Source of the DNA: Malurus cyaneus samueli
Lineage: Eukaryota; Chordata; Aves; Passeriformes; Maluridae
Direction of reading: 5' to 3'
DNA: 64,000 nucleotides
Assembly: GCA_009741485.1 (NCBI GenBank)
Contig: CM019220.1
Coordinates: 31,006,185-31,070,184 of the forward strand
Both the position numbers and the translations under genes were made by a program. The notes under the pieces were generated by a model, which saw only the letters and a program-made list of their open reading frames with translations, was not told the origin of the DNA and did not search any database. Below are positions 35,891 to 47,967 of this stretch, piece by piece (the stretch's first letter is position 1; each line of letters starts with the position of its first letter).

Positions 35891-36371
35891 TGGGGTTATA
35901 GCTACCAAACGGCTCCGATGAGTCCTCCGAGGTCTGGATTCCATGGATTCACCAGCGTGCGTTGGGGAGATCTCATCAGGGTCTTTTCAGAGACACCTTT
36001 CATAGTCTTTTTGAAAGCGTGAGGCAGCAGCCAAGGGGTTGTGAAGTATGGAAAAACCAGCCAAGTGGTGGGGAACAAATGTCCATTGTTCTGTAAGGTG
36101 TGCAGCAGGGGCTGTGCTGTTCTCCTCTGCCTTCACACCAGGAACGGTGCGACCATCCACAGCTCACACATTGTACTCAGCAGCCTGGGAACTGGAACTT
36201 GGCAGACATCCCACCTTGATCTGGCTCGGAATCCTTTGAGCAGAAGTCCCCCTTTCTCCCCCTTGGGAGTTTTTGGGGTGATCAGTCTCTGTCCATCTCG
36301 ATGATCGTGAGACAGTCAAGGGATTTCCGTACGGTCTCTTACACCTTGTTGAACCCATTGTCCTTAGACCA

Positions 36372-36696
36372 TTAATCCTGTCCACGTCCCCCTGCTGAGC
36401 CTTGCTGCCCTCCAGCAGGAACACTCCCACCTACCTTGGTGCTGCCTGCAAACTGACGGAGCATGCACCCAATTCCCTCGCTCAGATCATCAGCAGAGAT
36501 TTTGGATATTGCTGGTGCCAGCATGAAGCCCTTGGAAATGCCACTGGTGACAGGCCACCAAGCTGGTGTGACTCCTTTCACTGCCGCGCCTCGGCTCAGC
36601 CACCCACACTGGTTTGTTAGGACTGCTGAAAAGTGATGAAAAGGTGCTCAGTGAGCACTTTCTCTGTACTCTTGGGTGGATCCCACCTGGCCCCAC
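36372..36696 (-). pseudogene. CR1 reverse transcriptase remnant with internal deletion
   Basis: The minus strand encodes MGPGGIHPRV (36696-36667), which begins the RT domain of CR1 ORF2. After about 85 bases of uncertain affinity, GVTPAWWPVTSG resumes far downstream in the domain. The segment between, which in intact CR1 carries the first catalytic Asp motif, is absent. The second catalytic motif, normally FADD, reads FAGS here (36441-36452), so both metal-binding aspartates are lost. Later residues (TKVGGSV) still align. The copy cannot be functional. It acts only as a marker of an old insertion. Confidence 0.8.
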
Positions 36697-36835
36697 AGAC
36701 TCATGAATGTGAGCAGCAGGTCACTGACCATTTCCCTGTGGATCACAGGGCCTTCGTTCTGCTCCCCATGCACCTTTCAGCCCAGGGAGCTGAGTACCTG
36801 GAGAAAGAATTGTCCTAATAACAAATACTGAATAT

Positions 36836-37000
36836 TTAGTGTCTTACTAGTAAATACTGAGCCAAAGGTGGCATTAATATCTCAGCCTTTTCCTCATCCT
36901 TTGTTATCACCCGCCCCCAGATCCCAAAAAGGGGGGAATTCCTCCTTAGGCTTTCTTTTGTTGCTGCTGCATTTATAGAGGCATTTTTGGCTGTCTTTGA
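36836..37000 (-). pseudogene. CR1 ORF2 endonuclease-RT linker remnant
   Basis: The minus-strand reading includes RNSPLFGIWGRVITKDEEKA followed by EIL, which matches the CR1 linker just before the RT (the consensus has a similar VTKDEEKAEVL). Upstream residues (KTAKNASINAAATKE) align more loosely, with small gaps. No match to the endonuclease domain is seen further right, consistent with 5' truncation. Confidence 0.7.
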
Positions 37001-39744
37001 TGGCAGCTTGGCACCCGGCTGGCAGCGTGTTCCAGCCTGGGCAGCTGCCTCAGCCAGGGTGGGTGCAGATCTTGGAGAGCCCATGGGGTTCTGCTGGGCA
37101 GATCCCATTGCTCCTGGTGGATCTGGCATGCCCTGGTTCCTGCTGCTCCCCAAGGGGCTGCTCCTGTTCATTTTGGGGGTTTGGCTGCTGCCATTCCTGC
37201 CCCATTCAGCTGCAGGATCCTGGTGCCTCTCTCCATTTGTCCTGTACCCCATAGTTTGGGAATACCCCCAGTGAGAGCTCTGCTATGGATCATGCTGGCA
37301 CCAGAGCCGCTCGCCTCGGCAATTAGTGCTTAATGAGTTCATTATCCTATTTAACATTTCATGGATAATTTGCGATTATTTAAAAATAAACATGTGTATT
37401 TAAGGTCTGGCTTAATGGGGAGAGGAAAAGTAAGTGCTGAAATATGTACATATTGATAGGGTAGGTAATTGCTCAGAAGGGGAAGAATCCCTTCCTCTGC
37501 TCCCACACGGAGCCTAAATATACCAATAGGTAGGTAGATAGATGCACATATACACAGACACAGATATGTGTGCACATATTTTAAATCACTTTATGCTTGT
37601 CTTTAAAGGGCAGTGCTAAGACAGCTCTTCCTGCTGCAAGGAAATGGTGGATTCAAAAGAGGTGATGGTGACCTCTTTTGTTTCCAGAAACAACGAGAGA
37701 AAACTAGCTGGGTAAGCTCTGAGTGTTTTCACTGAGGATTTCCAGCATTTTCCCACATGGACACGCAGGGAAACACAGAATATAAAAAGCAAAACTGAGA
37801 TTTACTTGCACGTGTTTTGCTTGAAAAGTCAGTCAGAAAGGACAGATCCTGCTGTTGGGGAGGGCTGCATTAGGGAAGAATTCAAATATTTTTGAAGCAT
37901 CTCTGCCTCACAAGGCATTTCCTATGACGGCTTTTCTCCTCTCCCACTGCTGCTTTCCTTCCTGTTATGCTGCTGTTTCTTTTTCTGTCCTGCTCTGCCT
38001 GGAAAGTGATGATCTCTACAGCACACAGGACACCCCTGATAACATTATCTCTGGTAGATATCACATGCCAAGAAAAGGGATTTGTATTTAGCATACAGCA
38101 CCTGAAGTGAAAATATACTCGGCCTCCACTTGACAATATCCTTTAGATTACAATTTCCTGACTTTCTTAATGTGGTATAATGCTGGACGAGACTTGTGAA
38201 TCACAAACTGTTATAAGACATTTGTGTCTAAATCAAAAACAATATCCACCCTAGATGAAATTCCAGTCCCCTGCAGAAGCCAAGGAAATTTTGCCTTCGA
38301 CTTTGCCGTGACCAGAATTTCAATTGGCGTCGTTACACAGGAAAACAACTGAATAGCTTTGGTGGTTCTCATTTCAGTCAGAATCCCCTGAATTTTTATT
38401 AAATTAGCACCCAATAACAATAACTTCTGAGAGTGTTAGAGGACAAGAGAAGAACAAAGGAGGAAAGGAAAGCTTGAGAGGTAAATACTCTTCTTAGAGA
38501 GGCACTTGCTTGCCTTTAACAATAGATGTAGAAACACCCCGTCTGTGGGAACCTCAAGAGGAACAAATAATTAGTCTGCTATAATCTGTGTAAAAGCAAA
38601 ATTAATGGTAGCCTTGGGGTTTACATATGTCTGGGCAATTTTTGATAGTGAGAATTTATTGGAAATACACTCTGGAACCTGCCCAGGAATAGATTAGTCC
38701 ATTATAGAGACAGACAAAAGCATCCTTATCCTTCTGCTCTAGCAGTGGATCACAGCTTACAGTCCGTGGAATTATATTTTTTTTTGTGCAGCTGGAATGA
38801 AAAAAGAATAGATCACACACCTGTAGTGAATGGTCATGGCAACACAGAGCAGGAAACCCAGAGAAAGGAATCATATTTGAAAAGCATTTTGAATGCTGCT
38901 TTGTTCTCAGGGGAGCACAGCACCGAAATTACAGCTTTGTCCTATCACTCGAGACAGTTCTGCTGGGCTAATGCAGGTATTGGAGCAAAGTTCATGCATC
39001 ATTAAAAGGTGTTTAAGTTTTTAATATTTATGGGAACCAGGAAAAAAGTATGTATTGAACTTGCATGTGGAGTTTGCAATTATAGGCTCAAGAACTTAGC
39101 AACAGCATAAATCTCTATTTTTACTTGATGAACTCAATAAAGCTGCACAAAAAGGGCATGAGATCAGTCTAGTTTCAGATAGAGGATTTCTGGGTTTTTT
39201 CATTCCTACTTTAACTATTACAGGCCAGGCTTACCATAGTTTACTGCATTTTCTATTTATATTCACTTTTTTTAGAAGAAAATTACAATTCCTCACTCTC
39301 TGTCATCAGCATAACGTTACTCAAAGAGGTTTTGCAGCAGGAAATAGAACCCAACCGGCTTTGATCGAGAGCACCTTGCAAAGAAAAACTCACAGAGCAG
39401 ACCTGGGCTCTCCTCATTTTTATCCTTGGGGTTTTCCCTCAATTTTCGTGGTCACAGGGGTCATTTCCAGCAGTGGGGACACACACGGTGCCATCGTGTG
39501 CTTTGTCACAACAACCACTGCTTTGTGCAGGAGTGTTGAAACAGGGAGACCCTAAAGCAGCAAATATTTCTGAACTCTGCACTCAGGAAATTGGATCAGC
39601 TGGAAAGGCAGCGGTGGGGGGGAGACCAAATAGGAGAGGGAAGATGAGATCCAGAATTCCCCACTCCTAAATCCCTGTCTTACCCTTCACAAGCTGAATG
39701 ATTTCCTGTTTTCCCAAAAAAAAAAGCAGTGAGAATTATTTGCC

Positions 39745-39769
39745 AAAAAAAAAAAAAAAAAAAAAAAAA
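39745..39769. repeat. Poly(A) run of 25
   Basis: Twenty-five consecutive A follow TTTGCC. No retrotransposed body or target-site duplication is recognised around it. Confidence 0.85.
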
Positions 39770-41711
39770 GTAATAAGAAATAAAATGCAGAATTTCAATT
39801 CTGCTACTAAGGGAACTTGGGGGGACAGTTAGCATTTAGAAGTATTTAAAAACCCACCACTGTTTGTGCTTTTCTAAATCACTCAGCTATCACACCTGTG
39901 GCTAAGGGTAAGAGAACAGAACAAAACCAGAAATTATGTTTTTCTTCCTACTTCTGGTTACATTTCCAATTGAAATATAGACTTACTTGACAAGAATGAG
40001 CTCAAACCTTTCAGGTGCTTGTAATGTATTTGAGTTAGAAAAGCAGGAATGTTGTATCATCTTACAGCTAGAGTATAAAATCATGGGGAGAAGAGAGCAT
40101 TTAAACTAGATTTGTCCCCTGTGGAGGGCTTTGTGAGGAAATTAGAAGATGATCAGATCTCTGAATGGTAATTTAATAGCTAATTTAAAAGCCTCTCTTG
40201 CTTAAATTATCAGGAAACCACAAGATACATAGTTATATGTTACACAATGCATGTTATAACATCGGCATACATAGTGAAGAAAGGACCCCAAAAACACAGC
40301 TTGAGTTTCATATTAATTTAAATATATAAGATTACATAAAATGTCAGGTGCATTTAATCATTTTTAAAGCACAAATTAGCACAAAAGCAACCTATTGTTC
40401 TGGCTTTAGGCAGATTCTGCCTAACTCAGTGCACCACTCTGGGAGGTAATTCCTCATTCAACATCCCATTAAATTCACCTGCAAATAAATGAGTGCTGCT
40501 CTGCAGCCAGAGACTTGGCAGATTTATCCAGTTTGGGACTGAAATTTCTCAACCTTCACCTCCATCTCTTTAGCATTGAGGGCTGTGGCTTTAATACCTC
40601 TCCTAATCTCTAGTGCAGCATGAGCTGAGCCCTAATCACTCAAGCAGGAGAGTGTCGGGCTACCTGTAGGTCTGCACTAACACTGGTGCCTCACATTCAG
40701 CCTCACACTGCCTCTTACACTTTTTTTGTCTCTACTGTTACCTCCAGGTGGTTTTTTTGGGTTTTTTTTGTGCTTCCTTTCATAAAAACGTCCCTCATGC
40801 AGAGAGGTCAAGGAAAATCAGAATGATTAAACTGATTGCGCCAAGCACAATGGAATTAAGTAGCACCCCATTAAAATCTGAAGGGTAGAATACATTTCCA
40901 GGTGCTCTCTCTACATTAAAAAAGTAATTTCCTATTATTTATTAAATAATCACTGGCCATTTCTGCACCATCTCCTCTTGGCTTAAAGGCGCAGTCATGA
41001 AAATGGGAGGTGGTTTTGATGCCACGGCTGCACAGGGAGAATGGATTTTGTTTATGGGTGTGGATGCACAGTTTCTCTTTTTCTTTAGGTCAGGGGGATG
41101 AGCCATGAAGGGATTTATCTCTCCAGTGATATTTTCTGAGGGATCCTTGAAGTCTTGTGCCATTCTCTCTCCCAACAACTCTCCCTTTCACTTAGGAATC
41201 GATGAAAGAAGATGCATTTTCTTTTCCTGCTTAGAAAAAGAAAAAAGGAGTTCTAGGGAAAAACAAACAAAAAAACTACTGAAGACTCAGCTTCACTTCT
41301 TTCCCAACTAATAAGCCTAAAACACACATAGGTTTCCCCACAGAGAAAGATTCTGACTGATGTGTTGAGTCAAGACAGCGTTAAACTCTTCCAGCTGCCG
41401 CAGCATTGCAAAAGTGCAGGTCCATCTGCCAAAAGCCAGGAGGTTACACTGTGACCGCCTCCAAAAAGCCAGGCAGGGATGGGTTTGCTGATTAATTCAG
41501 TCCAGGGGCTTCCGAGATGATTTCCTTGAAAATGAGGGAGTTACATTTGTGCACTGACCCTTCTGTGCTTCTGTGGGCTGGGGACAAATATTGCAGCAGT
41601 GCCTCGGATTTGGGACAGTGCCTCGCTCCATCAGGGACATGGGGACATCAGTGAGCCTGTGGATCTCCTTCAGGACAAAAAAAATCACATTCTGCAGGGG
41701 CCACTGCAGGT

Positions 41712-41731
41712 NNNNNNNNNNNNNNNNNNNN
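41712..41731. other. Assembly gap of 20 N
   Basis: Twenty undetermined bases lie between CACTGCAGGT and ACCATAAAACAAAC. The number may be a placeholder and not a measured size. Confidence 0.98.
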
Positions 41732-44700
41732 ACCATAAAACAAACAACCAAACCCCCAAAAACTAGTCTCTTCTCAATCTGCATGCTGTAAACTAAAAAT
41801 ACATGACGTCAGAACAATCCTCAGAATCAGACAAAACTCCAAGGCTGGACTGGTGAACAATTAACTGCCAGATATGGATTGAATGTCAGTGTTTTACTTT
41901 AACAAGAAAAAAGGTGTGGAAGTTCTATTTTCTTCCAGAATGTGAAAAAAACTATTTTAATTTTAAAAGGGAAAACATAATTTTTAGGAAAAAAATTGAC
42001 AGAAGAATAAAAGAACTGAAAATGATTTCCCTCCTAAATTTCACAAAGCTTTATAGGCTGAAACCAGCATTTAAACAGCATGCAGTTAACTACCTAATTG
42101 TGGTGGCCTGTCAATAAGAAACACAGAAGAATAATAAATGTCTGTATTTTCTTCTAAAAAAACATATATCTCACTGCTTTAGGGGGCAATTTCTCAATTG
42201 CAGTTAAAATCTAAAATTATCAGTTTGATCAATGGTCTAGGTAGATGAAAAATCTGGCCAACCTATTAAATAAGAAAGTTAATAAGAAGAGAGAACCGTC
42301 TCACAGTTCATGAAATAGTACAGCAAAGTGTAATTTTTCAAGTCCCAGTAATTATGTTGGCTATCACACCATTACTGATATAATGTGAAGCTAATAAGCC
42401 AAGTAATTAGAATGCACTAGGTCAGAGTTTTCACCTTAATATGTGAAGGGTAAACGAGATTGAGGCATTCTAATATTTAGCATATGGCTAAAACGGTACA
42501 AAAGTAATAGAACCCAGAGGTTACTTTTTAGAGGCAAAATGTTCATCAAGTTGCAAGTTGTTGGTATTGACTTACATGCTGGGCCTAATGAAGGTCGTTA
42601 TGGAGATTTAATTGTGTTACAGATGCACCAGAGGGGTCTGGCTGAGTTTCTCCTCTCTGAATGACTCGCTGGGCTGGGTTGCCTTTCTCACACGAGTGCA
42701 GCACTAGAAAACGCTGGCTAACACAAAAAGACCTAAATTAGCCCATACCTCAGAAATCTGAAAAATGATAGTCCTGAAAAGCAGGGGGAGGAAATGCTTA
42801 TTTTCCTGATGTTTCAGTTCACAACCTTGCGGATCCCAATTCCTTTATGTTGAGACTCCTCTGCTGTTTTTGAAAGAAAGCTGAGAACAGGTCTCAGATT
42901 ACATAAATTTATCAGAAATTAGTGAGATGCTCTTCCCAGCAGCCGAGGTCATTCACTTTCAGTAGTTCACAGGCACAAAATTCCTGAGCACCTTTCTCCT
43001 CAGCCACAAGCACAGAAAACGGTGGATGTACAGTTTCAAAAGATGTTTTGCTCTCAGTTCTTCAGGAAACAGAATGACAAAGTCCAAACAAATACGAAAA
43101 ATGTAGAGACTTAAAAAAAATTATTTTTATTAAAAGAACAAGCCGGGAAGTGCTCTCAATTTTGCAGTGCTAAGTTACGCAAGATAACCTATCCTACAGC
43201 ACCACTTTTTACCCTGAGGGTGCTAAAAGAGGAAATAAAGCCATTTATTGCATGTGTTATGAATGGGGCATGGTGATGAGTCATGTTTGACTGTGACACC
43301 TTGGGCTGCCAAATGTGATGAAATAGAAAGTTCCATGTGACAGGGAGTTGAAACCTTTGCTTGACTCTGCTTTGCAGGGAAAGCCTCTCTTTTTGATCCC
43401 CTTTTGTCAGTATCAAAGGAAAATGTAGATCAGGAAGTCAGACTGCAGCAAATGTATGGAAAAGTTCAGAGTGAATGAAAGAAGTACGTGGGAGAAGTCA
43501 TTTGATTTCTTCTGGCAAAGCTGCACAAAAAAAAAAAAAATACTGCCTCAGAGAAGATCCTGAATGAAGAAAGTTTCAGGGTTTTCTTCAGCCTGCATAA
43601 TGTTTTAGCACTGCATGTTGTTGTAAGCAATGCACAATGCTAAAAACATTCAGGAATGCACATTCCCCTTGAAGGGGAGATGTGTAAAGTCCTGAAAAAT
43701 CACTTCAGAAGCTGAAAGAGAAAATTAATCTGATGGTACAGAGCTGAGAGCACATTTGAAAGAGCACACTGAAAATGTAGGTACTGTCAAGGTGCACAAT
43801 AAGAGTCTCTAAGTGCCTGATCCCAATGAGAATGAGAGAATAAGTTTGCCTTCATCCCATACCCTTCTGACCAGTGATGGTGCATGAAAACCCATTTAAC
43901 AGTGGGCTTATCCTTGGCAAGGAAATAATTTTAACAAACATCTTTCCAGTCTAGTCATAACAGAGGCAATATTTTAGTTGGAAATTGGAATATTCATAGC
44001 AAACAAATAACAGTAAAATAGTCAAATTAACTGCTTCATCTTGTCCAAGGAACTGGTGCAAAATAACTGTATCAGAAATTGTGAGGCAGATATTTTATTG
44101 GGTATCAAACATAATGGAAATATGAACTGTTGTAACCTTGACAAGATTGAAATTCTCCTATTCAGATCTTAGCTAAATGAACCCACACCAGGCAGAATCT
44201 CATGGAAAGGGATGAGGTCCTTGACATCAACCTCATTTATGCTGCTTTTGCACTGCTAATGTGTAGAGCACATTTAGGGAATAAAGCCTGCCCTGACTTC
44301 CACTGCCTTTATTGCATGGAATTTCTGGAAGCAGGAGTGACTGTTGGAGGATGTGAGAATCCAGAGTATTCCAAATCTCAGAGGAAGACATTTTAGGAAA
44401 AGGCACAGTGCTCTCATGGCAGAGCACCACCATCCTGTGCACTTTTCTGCTCACAGTCTGCCTGAGGGAAGAGGTTTGCTGAGCAGCTGTGGTAGCAGAG
44501 AAGGAATGAGGACAGGAAAGGGCACACCTGGAGATCTGGAAATTGGGAAACAGTGGAGAAGCCCTGGGTCTTGCAGCAGGACCCTTGTCACGCCAGTGCT
44601 CTGCAAGGGGAACGTGTCCTGTCCCCAAAAACTCCTTTGTGACCTCATTCAGGAGCCACTTGATCCTTCTTTGCTTCTGCTTGTTTGGATCCTGCTAAAT

Positions 44701-44749
44701 AAAATGTCAGTGAAGAGAATATAAATGAGCATAAAAGCGACTTATCATT

Positions 44750-45110
44750 GCCAGACTCTGCTCTCAAATTATCCCTCCTCGATAATTGCTTGACTGACGC
44801 ATTTCAGTGTATATCTTTCATATCCCTACTAATTAATGAATTGGCACCTCCAGAGATTCCAAAATATGTCTTTCCCTTCCCTGGAAATGATGTGCAAGGC
44901 TCCAGAGTATTTCCGTGCAATATTCCATCTAATATTTATATTTCATTAAAACACACTTTTTACTTTTTACTTTGCTAGCCATCCTTTAACTCCCACCGGC
45001 CTTGGCTGTGTTCACAAGGGGGCCTGAATAATTCATGGCTCATTTACCGAGCAATGTCACCATTGTTGTTTCTCTTGAATGGGCTCTTTACCAGAGCTTG
45101 CACCTCTCAG
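44750..45110. promoter_or_regulatory. Possible conserved non-coding element
   Basis: It has homeodomain-like cores (CTAATTAATGAATT), an ATTGTTGTTT Sox-like motif and CACCTCTCAGGTGCT with paired E-box-like ends, in sequence free of simple repeats. The mixed GC and AT texture resembles vertebrate enhancers seen elsewhere. This is an impression only; conservation cannot be judged from one sequence. Confidence 0.15.
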
Positions 45111-45195
45111 GTGCTCTCCTTCCCAGGCATAAACTTTCCCACTCTTTAGTGAGCAATGTTTAGCCTCAAAAAAGGAGGCTGACCTTATTCAGTGA

Positions 45196-45198
<3 letters not shown>

Positions 45199-45230
<32 letters not shown>
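45199..45230. repeat. Poly(T) run of 32
   Basis: Thirty-two consecutive T. A second run of 15 T lies at 45356-45370. The 125 bases between are not recognised as a retrocopy. Confidence 0.85.
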
Positions 45231-45233
<3 letters not shown>

Positions 45234-45370
45234 AATTGTTTCAGGAGGTAGCAGAGGGACTTGGCCTTTTGAATGATGGAGATCGACGAGCTTCCCTCTT
45301 CCTATTGCTTCTCTAAAGAACTTTGTGATAAGAAGCTCAGGTATCCATTTTCTACTTTTTTTTTTTTTTT

Positions 45371-47480
45371 GCACAGCGGATGCTTCAAGCTGATAAAAGA
45401 CTGAAAAGCATTCAGATTTCATCTATTCATCCACTCCTTTTCCTCCTGCTACCCCATGACCCATGGAAGGGAGAAAAGTGCTGCAGAATATGATACTGAA
45501 GCTGGTTAAAAACTCGCCCTTCTAGCGCAGAGTAAAGTTAATTTTCATCAAATTACAAGTCTCTGTCACAGATGCAGGTGTGAATGTCACCAAAAGACAT
45601 GCATTGTCGGTTTTTATTTCATCATGCACTGAAATCAGAAGGCAATTATTCATGTTTAATATCTGAACTTGAAATAGCTTTAAAGATGTTGAAGTAAGTG
45701 TCCACTTAAATAAAAAAGGGGAAATAAAGTTTAAAATTCCAGCAGGTTTCAGAGGATAAGGTGAGGGGAAATATCACTTTATTAAAGAGCTGCCATAAAA
45801 TGGGAAAGTAATTTTTTGTTTTAAATCTCTTCAGGTTTTCAGCAGAGCTCACCTCTGCTCAGTTCTTTCACAGAATTATGAACAGTGACTAAACCACAGA
45901 GAAGATTGCTGCCTAAATCAAAGAGATGTCTGTTGTTTTAAAACAATAAATGATCACCAGTGCCTAGCTCTATCTTGATTTCCAAGAAGGAGGTGGGCAA
46001 TTGATAACTGCAAAAAGCAAAAGGACTAAGTAGGTCTCCTCTATTTTGTGCTGTGTAAGGAAACACAGAAAGAGTTTTTAAAAATTTGGACATTGAAAGT
46101 CTCCAATGGAATAAATGTCATATCTACTGATATTGCTTTGGGGTAGTTTTGGGGTTTTATATGTCAGGGGGATTTTAAGTGAGTCCAGTAGGTTTCTTTT
46201 CTGATTGAATGTAGCAGGGATGGAGTTCTAGAGGAGAGTGAGCTCATGGCTGTGTAGCTGAATTCACTCTTGGGTGATGCCTCTCTGAACCCCTCCAGAC
46301 TCCCAGAGCAGAGCACAAATCTCCCCGGGCAAGCCTTCCTACAGGAAGTTTATTTTACAAGTCCTAAGGGAATCTGAGAACAGAAAAAATGCAGTAAGGA
46401 GTTGTCTGAAACATTTTCAGTATTGCTCCTGCGATGTTGTGCTCTCCAGGCCCAGTCAGTTGTGCTCATTGGGAGCAGGAATTTGGCACCCCTCACCCTG
46501 CTGCCACTTTGCTTTGGGATGTGGAACAAAAGTGAGAGCACAAAACTGGTCAGGATAAAGCTGGCTCTCCCCCTGTTCTGGAAATCACTAAAGTAAACAT
46601 TCCTTCCCTGAGAAAAAAAATGTCAAAACCTTCTGGAGTCAATTGAGAAAAGTCTTATTGCTACCACTAATTTTTATTTAAAATTTTACTGTCACAGCTC
46701 AGATGAAAGATGGAAACTTGACATACGCAGGCCGTAAACCCCTGACAGCGGAGCCTAAATCGTGACTTTCAAAAGGACAGGTGGGGAGAGGCTTAAAAAA
46801 CTTGACCTGTCTTCAGCACACCAGCGTGTGACACCAGATGCAGATGAATAAACAGCCTTTGCTGTGAGCACATGCAAAGGGGCTGCTCGAGTTGGAGAAT
46901 TTGCCATATGGCCTCGCCGGTGCACCTGTGGAGCTGCAGAAATGATGGATCGTGTGCTCGAGCAGTTAAATGGTGTCATCTGTTATGTGGAGGGGACAGG
47001 GAGAGACCAACGAGTGTGCTTGGGAACCCTTCCCCTCCTAAGGGTTTGAATAATACAGGGAAATTGGGAAAATCCCACTGAGGAGCTGAGCCCTCGCTGG
47101 GAACGCTGCAGAGCTGCTGTGGTGTGCTCAGGGCAGTCTAAAACAGAGGGGATAAATGCACCCAGGATGGGAGGAGAGAGCTCCTGTCCCTCCCACCATG
47201 GGGCTGGACTGGCAGCAATAGATGGGGTCAATCTGTGTGGTGGGGATCAAGGAGTGCCCATTTCCAACCTGGTGAATTACTCTGGCGAGATAGTCTGGAG
47301 TATTTGAGGGCTGGGATCAGTTTCAGCGGTGCTGTGTTATTTTAAAGGATCCCGAAATTCAGATTGAGCAAGGAAACAGTGAAATGCCAATGGTCCCTGT
47401 TTTGCTGAATGCTTTGCAGCCAGACCTCTGTACCTGCTGAGGGGAACCTTTGAGCAGGAGAGGGGTGTTCAGGTGCATAC
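45371..47480. other. Intergenic stretch
   Basis: Nothing supported. Several short open frames overlap around 46860-47300, where GC is somewhat higher, but none has splice signals or recognisable content. Confidence 0.4.
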
Positions 47481-47967
47481 TGTTGCCTTGAAAGGCCAGT
47501 TTTTAGTGATGACACAGACACGGTTAAGGGGATAAAAGGGTTTTACCTTGTTATTAGGGATCCCAGGTGCACAACTTGATGGCAGAATGCACAGCCGTGT
47601 ATAGCACGGGTACAAGTTTTATAGGTATCAGGAATTTGCATATCTATCTAGGGTTCCCCAATCAGAAATTTAACAAATGCAGTAATTTCCCCCTATTCTA
47701 ATGAATCCCCGCAGATGAGGCCAGAGCGCAGTTTACACAAGATGTTCTAGAGAGAAGGCATCAGCCAAGGCTGGAGCCTCGGGTTTAAGATAGCACAGGG
47801 CACACTGACCCTTCCTCAGGATGTTTGTTCTCTCTGCCCAGAAGAACTCCTAAACTAACCTGGAACATCAGGCTCCAGGAATTACAAGCATGTGGGGTAA
47901 GGGGCACAGGAGGATGCATAGAGGTACAGAAAGCATAAAAAGGAAAAGCAAAAATCATCAGGCATCA
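47481..47967 (-). mobile_element. Solo LTR of an endogenous retrovirus (copy 2)
   Basis: It is the same family and orientation as 5128-5616, with about 20 differences over 487 bases by eye (roughly 96 percent identity), several at CpG or TpG sites. It has the same TGTTGCC...GGCATCA ends. The flanks (GCATAC left, GGTACC right) give no perfect target duplication, so the duplication has mutated or the copy has been rearranged. The two LTRs lie 42 kb apart, too far to be the two ends of one provirus. No internal retroviral sequence is present. Confidence 0.85.

Larger units (their letters stand above)
35694..36343 (-). mobile_element. Solo LTR nested inside the CR1 fragment
   Basis: It starts TGTCACA and ends TTACA, giving TG...CA ends. 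The 5-bp duplication CCTTG lies on both sides (35689-35693 and 36344-36348). Removing the insert and one copy restores a continuous CR1 reading across the site (a CACTTnnCCTTG / TTGAACC junction). A reversed AATAAA (TTTATT, 35819-35824) near the low-coordinate end sets the orientation as minus. It contains internal (TA)n and GA-rich tracts and no retroviral coding sequence. A 5-bp duplication is typical of ERVL-type integration, so its family probably differs from the LTR at 5128. Confidence 0.85.
35378..37010 (-). mobile_element. CR1-type LINE fragment, minus strand, split by an LTR
   Basis: On the minus strand the order is ORF2 linker (about 37000-36836), start of reverse transcriptase (36696-36650), later RT palm (36581-36372), C-terminal region (35664-35430), then a 3'-end-like segment reaching about 35378. 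This is the order of CR1 ORF2. Matches to the CR1 consensus as I remember it include VITKDEEKAE, MGPGGIHPRV, WWPVTSG, GAEWLES and NSVASRTR. Large pieces are missing, including the 5' part and much of the RT. The 650-bp LTR at 35694-36343 interrupts it. CR1 elements are the dominant LINEs of birds and are usually 5'-truncated like this one. The right boundary is approximate; sequence to about 37260 may or may not belong. Confidence 0.85.
37011..44749. other. AT-rich intergenic stretch
   Basis: No supported gene. 37011-37280 is GC-richer and may be further diverged CR1 sequence. A25 at 39745-39769 and the assembly gap at 41712-41731 lie inside. The rest shows no repeats or splice-bounded open frames that I can support. 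Confidence 0.5.
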
